Below, piece by piece: positions 51,262-61,509 of a stretch of DNA of 64,000 nucleotides. The position numbers and the translations under genes were made by a program. The notes below the pieces were generated by a model. That model did no database searches, was not told where the DNA came from, and worked only from the letters and a program-made list of their open reading frames with translations. Origin of the DNA: Taenia hydatigena (Eukaryota > Platyhelminthes > Cestoda > Cyclophyllidea > Taeniidae); NCBI GenBank assembly GCA_036345935.2, contig JADWOT020000004.1, positions 3,772,418 to 3,836,417 on the forward strand. The letters are read 5' to 3'. Numbering within the stretch: the stretch's first letter is position 1; each line of letters starts with the position of its first letter.

Positions 51262-51622
51262 TCAAGTGCGCACTAATCCACAACATGATCCTCCGCAAAT
51301 CCCCAAAACAATGCGAAGACGTAAAGCAGCAGTAAGCTTCCTAACCACAAGTAGACCAATTAGCATATACTCATTCAATACAAGTGTGCACAGCGCCCAT
51401 GCTACTGTTCCGACTTGGAATGAGGTACAATTATTTAAAGGCAATGCTTACAGTCCAGTGCAGATGCTCACACTTGGTGTGATGCAAATTGCCTTATCTT
51501 ACCTATCAACATCCAGTGCATTCAATCCGGTAACAACCAATTCAACATACTTTGTAACAAGTACAAGCAACTTGTCCCAATCAAGCTTTGAATGCCCGTG
51601 TATACTCATTGAATCCTGCTAA
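51262..51622 (+). CDS. 118-codon frame with possible FN3-like module
   Basis: The frame is open from about 51262 to a TAA near 51620. It starts basic (KTMRRRKAAVSF). It then reads PISIYSFNTS, ATVPTWNEV, MQIALSYLSTSS and FNPVTTNSTYFVTSTSN, an order compatible with FN3 strands A to F, with two N-glycosylation motifs (NST, NLS). It ends in a CPC motif. Part of it is homologous to 44203-44237 (see there). There is no ATG at the left edge, and no strong splice sites bracket it. It could be an exon, a remnant, or chance. Confidence 0.27.
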
Positions 51623-53501
51623 ATACAATCCTTCCCGTTTGGGCTAGAATGACAGCACAAGTAATAGGCGAACACACACTACCTATCCTTCAAGACGGAA
51701 AACCAAACAATGTGCACAAAATGGACAAATCCAGTCATCGGTATGACTACATATCAATGAGCACAAATCAGAACTACAAATACTTAATAAATACCAATGC
51801 CGAGTGAAAGCAACAAGACAACTTATGGCATCAAACAAGTGGGACATGCGGAAAACTGGAAAGTAAGAAGAGGCTTAGTGAGTCCTGAACCAGCGCTGAA
51901 TTCACATTCAACAGGAAGTGTCTGTAGCTGGTACAAAAGACGGCACTTTGCAGTCAGGCCTCACATCTCATCAAAGCAGGCAAACAGCAAATTGAGACTT
52001 TTCAAATGTGCATAAATGTGCATTTATACGCACCTGTGAATTGGCGGGTTCCTTCCTCCACCTATCCATAATCACTGCACCCTCCGACGTTGCCCTTGTT
52101 GCCTGCCACGTCACAACGCAGGGGTAACTGCACAACACCGCTTGCATCCTACTCTGCAGACTTCCAACAGTTTTGGCAATAACTCATCAGCGAACGCTGA
52201 CTGCCAAAGCGCCCATCAGCGGTGGCACAGCCTCAACGAAATACCTGTCCCTTGCAGGCTCGGATGGAACATAGATGGCACGTTAATTCATTTGTTCAGA
52301 CGTCATCATTTTCGCAGCAGAATTCGATATTTGCATCCACCCCTCAGCTACGCCAACAAACGTTAGGTTCGAATAACATCCTTGTATCTGCATCAACAAG
52401 CTGAGGCTTAAACAAGCCATGTCGATCAAACCAGTGGATGGACGTTTAGTGTGACGACGGCGTAAACTGCAAGTTGACATCCCTTCGAAGCAGATTTCTT
52501 ACGACCTTGGCATGGGCCTATTCAGATCCCGTCTGTCAAAGCTTCAGAGGACCACATTCTGTTCGTCAATGAAAGAAAAACACTCAAGCACCCCTTTAGG
52601 GAGTGCTGCAGCTTTACCCGCGTCCAATTAGCGCGACAGATTCCAACGATATGGTTGTTGCAACAACTTGGAAAATGCAGCTGTAGCGCTGAATTTGAGA
52701 AAAGGCCTTGAGAAAAGGGTACAAGACTAGTCCGTCAAAGCACAGCATAGAGCATGCCAACTTATAAGCCTAAACACACCTGTATCATCGCACAGCGGAG
52801 AACAATAGGGAGGTCACACTTCAAATTCATCCCTTTTTGTAAACTCTCAGGGCTCATTAGATACACCACCACCGACAAGGGCATTCTTGTCGCCGTTAAA
52901 GTTTAAACCATCGTTGGTGCCGAGTATAGCCTGAAATTTTACGGTTCTCTTTCACTCTTCAACCAAAAGAGCCTATTTGGCCCGAATACTGCCGTAAACA
53001 AAACGCGCAACGTACCCACCACATCTGCAGACAATATACTAAATACAACCAATGACCTTGAAACTGCCATAGCGGATGAAAAACTGCTGATTAAATACCT
53101 TTCTAACTTTAGGAATACTAAACAGCGATTAAAAGCTAAATTCTGTTTTAAAACGTTGGTACAGATAACTTATGTGAGAATATAAAATTATAAAATTTAT
53201 ATGTGTTCATAAAAAACATGCAGACAATTAGATAAGAGACTAAACACCACGCAAAGTGATCAGTATCTGCGCTAAGAAGAATTATGGTCAAACATGCTGC
53301 TATGCATACGACAATTGAAACCCTACCCTTGAGCAGGATGTAAGTTTTGTCATCAAATTGGAAGCAGAATAGTGAACTGTCGGTGTAGTACTTTGCATGT
53401 ACTACTGGTTTTGTTCAGGGTCACAAGGGTAACCATCTTGTCGAGCTGCGTAGGCTGGACGCTGGGCCATGCCAGCGGCTCATTTCCTTCTGCCTGTTGA
53501 A
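51623..53501. other. No supported gene
   Basis: Besides the repeat at 52577-52638, one plus-strand ATG block at 51797-51862 (MPSESNKTTYGIKQ...) ends at a strong GTAAGA donor in phase 0. It might be a further exon of the 51.3-kb frame, but nothing ties them together. The rest is featureless. Confidence 0.4.
52577..52638 (+). repeat. Diverged repeat, copy 2 of pair with 44857-44920
   Basis: See the copy at 44857. Similarity runs from the AAAxCAC run into the GCAGCT and GTCCAAT(T/A)AGC blocks and fades on both sides. Confidence 0.45.
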
Positions 53502-53740
53502 TATATATATATTCCACTCTGGTATTCTGCCTTCTTTTGCCTTCAAGGCAGCCTCGGGACTCCACAGTCGGCTTCAATAAAATCGACGCTCATCACACAT
53601 GAAGTTCTAATTTCCTCCCGGCCTCTCGCACCAAGAGTGCACTTGAAGTGACATAGATTTACACAATGAGTAAAATTATAGTGTCCCGAGACTCCCTTAA
53701 TGGCAAAAGAGAACAAAATATATAGACATATATATATGTA
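53502..53740. mobile_element. Fold-back (MITE-like) element with imperfect terminal inverted repeats
   Basis: The left arm at 53534-53560 (CTTTTGCCTTCAAGGCAGCC...) is the inverse of the right arm at 53683-53709 (GTCCCGAGACTCCCTTAATG...). About 23 of 27 positions pair. Weaker pairing extends outward to alternating TA tracts at 53502-53513 and 53725-53740. The interior is about 120 bp and non-coding. A near-identical copy in inverse orientation begins at 63877 and is cut by the window end, proving it is interspersed. It has the shape of a small non-autonomous DNA transposon; I could not identify a target-site duplication. Confidence 0.6.
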
Positions 53741-54609
53741 TTTGATAGACATGATAAATGACAAATGGGACGGCTTTGATGCATCTAGTGGCTAAAAGTT
53801 GGTGCAGCAGCCGCTGAAAGAGCGATATGGGGTGATAAATGGGAAGAGGAAGGTTGACCTGAGTTAGCAAAAGCAGCGGGTCAATTCCACAAGAGTAAAC
53901 AACTGATGTGAGGCGAAGTAGACCGTCTCCTGCTCTCTGCAATGCAGCGCAATTTGTGCTGCAAGTGCATGAAAATGGTACTGAGCAAGATGGTGAATGG
54001 CATAATTTAGCATGAAGGACCCAAGTGTGTAATGTTTGCGAAATAGTCCAGTGTCTAGGTCGATATGCTCATGCGCTTTCACCAGCACAGTTTCACTTTG
54101 ACGACAAAAGTCGCTGCCATTCTGCGAGTCAGCGGAAATTGTTGTGCACACACGCACACACAGGGTTGCATTGCTGAGAGCGATAGAAGCTTAAGTGTGC
54201 TCGTAAAGCCACGTGTGCACGTCGGCTTAGGGGATGGGCTACTTCGTACACATTGTCCGCTCTGGTGGACTCCACCCTCCCTGCTATCCGACACTCTTGC
54301 CGCCTCACCTCTAACGTTCTTCAACGCTTCATTGTTGAGTCCTACGTCAGTGTCCTCTCATTCCATCACTCGCTCGTCGTTATTGTCATGGCAGTAATGA
54401 TCAGTAGATAGGTCCCTCAGTAACGTCGATGCGTAAGACAGTTGAAATTTCAAACGCATACAAATGCCAACTAGCATTATTGCTGCGTTAAACCATCTCA
54501 GTGGTGCCAATGCATTTACATTACACTCCAAGTGGTGGTCATTGCAACTAGTTCCAGGATTCCTCAAGTCTGCACCAAGCCCAGCCTAGTCACTTCAAAT
54601 TATGGTCAG
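53741..54609. other. No supported gene
   Basis: A minus-strand ATG frame at 54157-53864 (97 codons) reads as helical, His- and Ala-rich peptide (for example HFHALAAQIALHCREQE) but has no recognised domain, and the opposite strand is also partly open. A CA-rich patch (CACACACGCACACACA) lies at about 54151-54167. Confidence 0.4.
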
Positions 54610-54794
54610 TGTATTTCTATGCGTTGGTCGAAGCACACTTGCAGGGGCAAGTTATGCAAGCCGAGTATTTTGATGATGTGGTCAAGACTTCCTTGCAAGA
54701 TGATGGAATGCAAATCAGGATCCTTAACTCGAATAAGTACACCAACTATGAGACAGAATTCAAGGAAGTGTGTAGCATCCTATGGAAAAATTGA
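54610..54794 (+). CDS. Candidate exon, protein-like, unknown family
   Basis: After an acceptor-like TTATGGTCAG (54609) the frame reads ALVEAHLQGQVMQAEYFDDV and then DDGMQIRILNSNKYTNYE to a TGA at 54792-54794. The mix of acidic, hydrophobic and aromatic residues is more protein-like than most frames here. It would be a last exon if real; an internal AA|GTACAC could also act as a donor. I recognise no family. There is no ATG before position 54655, so a start cannot be fixed. Confidence 0.25.
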
Positions 54795-57700
54795 CCGTGC
54801 ACTGCTAGGCATAGCAACCACTGCAACGATAGGCAAAGTTTCCGTCCTACGTGTGCATCCACACAAACAGATTACCTAGCCAACTCTCAAATCGTGATAT
54901 AAATAAAGTCAGCGATTGCACCCGCCTGACTGGTCACATAGTGTTCTAACCTTCTCCCACGCACATTTCGATCTAGTGTCTAATGATCAAACCATTTCCT
55001 ATTTTCCCACCTTTGCATCTATCTGCCAAATTTTTAAGCAGTATGAATGTAAGTGTGCAAGATTTCGTACTATACACTTGGATTTGGCGCTCATACCTTA
55101 CGTACTTTATGCTGGTTGTAAAGATGACATTTCTGTCTCGTGTACTGTCATGTTTTGGAGTCATTTTGCAGAGGCCGCATACGTACACGTAGATTGCTGA
55201 CAGCCGAAACACAAAATAAAATAAGTTAAGTGCAGTTTTATTTAAATAATCCAGGCGGGCTAGGCGCGTCTGACCCAAGAATCCCACTTCGTCCCCCGGT
55301 GATAAAAGTTCGAAACGGTTTTGGAGATAGAAATTTAAGTATCAGCCAGCTAGGCATGATGGATAGTGAATGGTGTGGTTAAGTAGGGAAGCAGCATACT
55401 TAGCGCTTGAGAGGGTTGAAATCAGTTAACTTTGTTTGATTGGGAATTATGCAAGTTGGACGTGTCACCTCTGTGGGATGCAAAGCAGTCGCAGGCAATG
55501 ACGCGTTAATAATGTTCGGGAATGCTCATGATCCCGTCGCAGGATGAGTAATCGTGAGAGAGTCGAAAACAAAAGGCATGAAGAAATATATCATTTCTCT
55601 CACGCTCACTACAGCTCACTGCAGGTTAAGGGGAGGCATGAGCAAACAAGCAGTGCTACTGACAACAACTTCGAGAGGAGCAACCTGATCCTGCTTACTT
55701 TTCTTTCATTCACTCACCCACTTCACCTTTACCCACGTGAAACATGTTTTAAAAAACCCTCACCTGACAATGTGATGTAGTGCAACAGAGACAGCTAAAG
55801 CCCAAAAGTCCACAATGTAACAGGAGACCACTCTGAAACTCCCAAATCTATTACTGACGCTTTATGTTGGGTATGTTAATTTACACTTGAGTAGTAAATG
55901 CTCCATTGGCCCTTGGTGATTTGGAGCATTTTAGATTCTTCTTTGGTACTCCGATTTAAATCACATCCACTCGCTCTTACCTGCCGTTGATAAGAATAAC
56001 TGTATTTGAGTCCTCTGCTTTTGTTATTCGAAAGTGAGCTTAATAGGGTCAAAGATTAAGCACATCAACTTTGGTTACAGCAATTATCTATATAAAAATC
56101 GGATGATAAATCAGAGAGCAACTGGCACTTTTCAAGCTGTATTCTTTACTACGACCACGGGAACCGATGGCTTTAGTGCATCATAAATGGTTGCACCGAC
56201 ATCAACATCTATTGGCACCCTGGAAACTGCGACTGTGACGACTTGGCACCTCATCCATCCATCGCATTGCTCAATCCAGCACTGTTTGAGAGATGGGCTA
56301 CTGGGAGTGCATCCTCCAACGACAAAGGCTTCCCCTCAGCGTAATAAATCACAAGAAAAAGACCCTACTTGGTTCTTACCACTTTGATGTGCTAAGACAT
56401 CTACACGACCTACCAATCAAGATCGACTGGGCTCAGGTGCATTACGCTGCCGCGTCCCTGAACACTCAGCAGCCATTACTAAAAACCGTGCTCCTTCTCC
56501 TGAATTCGCCAAGTTATACTTATCCTCTTGGCAATGGCTGCAGAAGTATCTGAGGTTACAACAGCCAAAAATACGCAAACGTAGCCAACGCTTTTAAAGG
56601 GTTATTACCTTGCTTGCCCAACAACATGAACAACAACAACAACAGTAGCTTTTAATCACTATTCCGAACCGGTTCTGGCAATCGAGTAGTTCAGCATAGA
56701 CAACTGCATTTGAGGGCGCTTCTCTTCGATTAGGTTTCCTTGGCATCAGCTGCATGAATATACATATATCAATATATAGATACGACTGGAACACGATTTT
56801 AGAGCACTGATTTTACAGTATACTGCAGCTACTGCTACCAGATTGAACACGCTGGATGTTGACGGGTACGACACCGCAACATACGCCCTGACCCGCATGA
56901 ATTTTGCAGTAATGTATAGTCCTTACCTCCAAATAAGCTTTTATCCCAAGTCAAACGAGCAGTATTGGCACCTCTTTCCATTTATTTAAGCTGAAATCGT
57001 TTTCGCTGGGGTGCAATAAGCAGACTTACTAAGAATTGTTCTTATTAACGTGGCACACCTCATGTGGTTAATGCAATCTAAGCATACATCTCATTGTCAA
57101 ATTGCCACTATCACAACACGTTAGCACCACAACCAGCAAGTTCACTATGCATCTCAGCGCCTTTCCGTGTATACGCTGACGACTTCGGGTTAAGCGAGCT
57201 TGTTGGAATAATTGCCTTGGAACAAATAGGTTGTCTGAAAGTCAGTACCGGAAGGTGATGCAGGTCATGGTGAACACTATGGGCAATGAGGGTCCCATAT
57301 CTTGGTATAAGTAAGTTGAGGTAGGGAAACATTAAGTCAACTTATGAAAGTTTTTGGGACTAAAGAAGAAGGGAGGCGAGTCATCGGACAATGGCTGCAC
57401 TTAATCCACAGCAATAAAATCATTCTTGTCCTCGGCTGCACAACGGTGTCTAAAGCATCTCACTGGAAGTCGGTTTTCTCTTTGGTACACAAATTTTTCG
57501 CATGACTTTGACGCATACGCATTTCTGAACAACAGTTTTAAAGCAGGGACAACGGGAGGGCCAGTCACAACATTACACGGGATGTAGGACTTTAGTGCAA
57601 TATTTTTGCACAATGTTTAATTTGGTTAATGGATTTGTTAAGGACAATAACTTTTAGTGCGGTTGCAGAATACCCACTCGTGCTCTCTCCGTTTCGACGC

Positions 57701-58520
57701 TACTGGGCTATGAAAAGCAGACATTTATTGTGGATCAGGAAACACAAATATAATTAATCGTGCTGAATTGATTTCCATCATAGTGAGACACAAGAGCGTT
57801 GTTAAGGTCAAGTAAGTGGCAACGTGGAAAACAGTAATGCGAATAAAAAGATGCATTGGAAGGAGTTGAAGGAAAACCAGTCGCATAAGGCATTGCGTCA
57901 GAAAACAAAAGCAAAAATAAGATTTCGTGTAATTTAAGGTTGTGATATCGGTATGAGCAATGATGAGGTACTGCAGAATTGAATGCCGTTAAATTGGCAA
58001 ATTATACAAATACGATCCACTGCGTCGGAATGCATTTTGCCCTATCAATGAGAAGCAGCGGGGTACGCGATCGTCTTATGACCCATTTTCAAATTTGATG
58101 GCCGAAACTAATAAACACTGGATAATTTTGAGTATTTGAAATCAAAATATCCATTGCACACTTCTAAGCCTTTTCCCGAATCATGTGACGGACTTTATTT
58201 TGGGCAGTAGGATGGGACCGCAGATAGAATAGAAGCCGATTAATGGTATTAGCGCCTGTATATTTATCAAACATCATTAGTACGGCGTCTCTACGACCTT
58301 GATTTTGATTCGAATGCCAACACAAACAACTGATTATGGATTTCAAATAAAATATTTATGTAAGGTACGCACTGTACAGGATTTCCTTCAGTCTTCCTCC
58401 CTTTTCTGCGACGATTGCTAACGCAAGAAAGCTGAATGTTCTGGGACATCCTAATTGGCTTAAACAAGTGGTGGGTTGATGGCATATTGATGGAGGGTTA
58501 TGGAATGGATTCTATCGGCA
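54795..58520. other. No supported gene; one CAA-rich microsatellite
   Basis: A (CAA/ACA)n stretch lies at 56626-56644. A plus-strand ATG frame at 56293-56550 (86 codons, MGYWECILQRQRL...) is moderately protein-like but unrecognised, and I do not call it. Confidence 0.4.
56626..56644. repeat. (AAC)n microsatellite
   Basis: About six AAC units, seen directly, with a further interrupted ACAACA just upstream. Confidence 0.85.
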
Positions 58521-58714
58521 CTATAGGATCAACTTGCTCCGCGAGGACGATCTTCGAGCGTTGTATACCCACTTCGCCTAAATGCTTTCAAAAGACCATA
58601 AATATTACACGCGGTGTCTGTGGGCATAGAATGCCCGTGATTCGAAGAATTTTACATTGAATGCAAAAATTTAAGTCGCTAAGTGGCATATTTTAGCTAC
58701 GTCAAAAGGTAAAG
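58521..58714 (+). pseudogene. RRM-like duplicated element, copy A
   Basis: This matches 60377-60572 at about 80-85% identity in the same orientation. One frame, from 58528, reads INLLREDDLRALYTHFA and then TAA. It resembles beta-1 and helix-1 of an RNA recognition motif (N-L ... E-D-D-L-R-x-L-x-x-x-F). The next frame then reads KCFQKTINITRGVCGHRM, resembling strand 2 with the usual T/C-G-H/Y-x-x-G turn. So the RRM-like reading crosses a frameshift that both copies share. This would be expected if both come from an already broken copy, or if an unseen intron or other structure lies there. The RRM identity is a judgement by eye. Confidence 0.35.
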
Positions 58715-60376
58715 CTTTCTCATTATTCTAACTATTGCACCAAGATATTGCACAATATGCTACCTACGTGCGACAGGGTTGTGGACTAGTAGTGATGAGG
58801 ATCAAATCCGCGCTGTGGCATTAAAGTGGATTTTGCAGTTCCTTATGGTTGGTTAAGCGTGGCTGGCAGAGGATACGCCTGTGAAGAAAGGACCAGACCA
58901 AAAAAGGAAGGTTTGCTGACAAATCCGCTTCACGTTTTTTAAGTTCGGTGGTTCACCCATGCTTGCGCATGACCAAAGGTCACTCCTGCTGATCTTCGGG
59001 TTGAAGTAGTCAGAAGGTGGTCCGTCCTGGTGCAATAATATGTGGAAATCGTTAAGACCGAGGCCAAAAGAGGATCAATAAGAGAGCAGCTCACTCCATT
59101 TCCTCAAAATGGCACGCTACACAAGTTAGAAACCACTTTTGGGTGCGCATGGAAACTACATGCGCATGGAGTGTGATGCCTAACTTACTACGCCGACTTA
59201 TAGAGCAGAAGAGTTTGGGCCTCGTAAGTGAAATTTTCAGTTCAGGCTTCATGTTGACTTACTAGCAAACAATGGTTGTTCATCTCTAAACTGCAGCCAT
59301 AGAGATGCTTCCTGGAGTACTACCGCGGTAGGCAGTTGAGACATGACGGATCAGTCGTTCAACCCGGATGGTAAATGAAGGGAATTAAGATTAATCGACG
59401 GCAAGTCAGCGTATTGCTTCAAGCATTGAACAGCAAATTTCAGTGGTAAGCATTGTTCAGCGCCTAAAAATAATGTGTGCTGTACAAGTGGTGAGTCAAG
59501 GTGCAAACTGTTGGTTACGTGGCATGGTGGCAATGGGGTCATGCGAGAAGAAATGTGTGGTGTTGCCGAAGTTATTCGTGACGATTTTTGGCATACCTGT
59601 GAAATACCCAAACAAATAAGGAAGTCAGCTACCAAGCCAGATCTCGACTTAATTACTAACGTCTCCAGGTGTTGTCCATTGGATCGCTCATCTAGCTGTC
59701 TTGGACCTTCGCATCTAATCGTAACATGGCAAACCTGATGCAATTATGAAACAGAAAACTTGACACGTGTGTCACTGAGCATTTAACGCTTGCAGCATTA
59801 CCTCGCCACATGCTGAATTGAGCTCTTTAATCGGCCAAAGAAGGTGGTAAGTAGCATACAACTTCTTAACCTTGGCAATCGTTTTTAATGCCCCATCATT
59901 TGCTGACCATTGAGAGTAGCGCATGGCAAAAAATGAATCCGCAGCCAGTCTCAGATGCTTTAGCTGTTCCAGTATGACACCAGTTGATTTCATTTTGCCA
60001 TTTTAATTCCAGTCAGCGTAAGAGCATTGATAGACTCCGACAGACGAATCGAAGCATTGAGCAAGTGTGTCCTGCTGGCGAACAGTATGTCAGGTTATCT
60101 ACGAATCGACGGTTACCAAAACTACGGCTAAGAACGCGTCGGATAGAGACGCTGTATACCAACATAGAAACAAACTCTAATGCTAGTAAGGTTTATTGCC
60201 CAGAAGTCTAGGCTTGCAAGTCTCAAAGGTCTAACTCATTTAGACCCTTAAAGGAAAACAATGCCCCATTGGTCCCAAAGCAAAATTCTGTGCACTTCAA
60301 GCCCTTTACAACCCAGCTACAGAGCAAGCCGACATATTTTGGTTACAGAAGGCTGTTCTACAAAGGTAGCCTAAAC
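58715..60376. other. Spacer between duplicated elements, no supported gene
   Basis: No similarity to the flanks was seen, so the duplicated unit does not extend through this spacer. A minus-strand frame at 59743-59351 (130 codons) has no recognised domain and overlaps a plus-strand frame. Confidence 0.4.
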
Positions 60377-60572
60377 ACCATAGGATCAACTTGCTCCGCG
60401 AGGATGATGTTCGAGAGTTGTTTACCACGTTCGCCTAAATATGTTCAAAGGACCATAAAGATTACACGTGGTACCTGTGGACATAAAATGCCCGTGATTC
60501 GAAAAATTTCACATTGAATACAAAAATTGAAGTTGCTAACTAGCATATTTCAGCTACGTCAAAAGGTAAAGC
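60377..60572 (+). pseudogene. RRM-like duplicated element, copy B
   Basis: The second copy of the element at 58521. Its frames read INLLREDDVRELFTTFA, then a stop, and in the next frame KYVQRTIKITRGTCGHKM followed by PVIRKISH and a TGA. Many differences from copy A are conservative at protein level (D-L-R-A-L-Y versus D-V-R-E-L-F). The shared region ends sharply at GGATCAAC... on the left and ...AAAAGGTAAAGC on the right. Confidence 0.35.
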
Positions 60573-61438
60573 CAATAAAAAGCAGAAAGTTGTTAGAAAT
60601 TACACATTTGAGATAGGCTTTGCCAATATTAATCTGCGTCTTCACTGTAGGTTTATTTTGGTGGCGAAGAGTCGCGAAGGGAGTGCGAAAGATGAAACGC
60701 ATGATGCGACACAGGTTATCCTTAGCAGGCCTGTCGTACTGGCCTTCAGTCCATGTATCCCCAAATAAATTATTGCTCACTTATTCAATCAACCTTTACT
60801 AAAACTCTACGGCATGTCTTCTAGGCCGTATTCGTGTCAGTTAAGTGCAAAATGAGAACCCGGATTAGTTGTTGTTCTATTGACGGTGACTTTACCGACC
60901 GACATGCATAGACCATGCCAACAGTCACACCCCACCCACACGAGTATGTGCTGGCGAAAGCGGGAACGCCGACAGTGTGAGTCAGGCCATGCGCTGTCCT
61001 CATAAGCGGGCATGATGAAACCTGTCTCGATTGGAGCGTGTATCATGCGCAGCTGGTGAATTGGTGACTTTGCTCAGGGTGGGTACTTCACCTCCTTCTT
61101 CCCCTTTTCTTCCCCTCGTGTCTGTATCCTGTACCACCGTATTAGGCTGCTGTCCTGTCACCAAACCAGTACTGTCTCACCTCCTATCCCTATGTGTAGT
61201 TTGAATTTGAAAACCGTCACAACACGTTCACCTACCCTTATCACATGAACACTTATTGTTCACGCACAGTGCCTGTGTTCTCTTTCAGGCAGACGATAAT
61301 CTGCCTGTTCAAGGAAGCTGTGTAAACATTTATAAATATGCGGTTCCTTGGAAACCTCCATTCAATTTCGGTTTGAACCGAAAGTGTTTAAGGCCAATTT
61401 GGAGCTCATCAGCATCCAACTTCAAATGTTTTAGAAGC
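60573..61438. other. No supported gene
   Basis: Nothing recognisable. A pyrimidine-rich patch lies near 61085-61130. Confidence 0.45.
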
Positions 61439-61509
61439 ATGTTGAGTCTGTTCGGTGTTCTGCTGTGCCTACTCTTGTCTTCGTCCAAATGGGCTACGCA
61501 CTCAGCTTC
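61439..61509 (+). CDS. Candidate signal-peptide first exon
   Basis: ATG opens MLSLFGVLLCLLLSSSKWAT, a strong signal-peptide or signal-anchor profile. A donor-like TC|GTGAAA follows base 61509 in phase 2; unspliced, the frame stops at TGA (61511-61513) after 24 codons. The upstream frame is open, so the ATG could also be internal. The phase equals that of the candidate signal exon at 16249 and of the FN3-like exon at 24303. A downstream partner was not found before the window end. Confidence 0.28.

Noticed and set aside
52142..52404. Two overlapping plus-strand frames, one ending NNILVSASTS
   Set aside because: No splice donor after the candidate strand and no domain start upstream.
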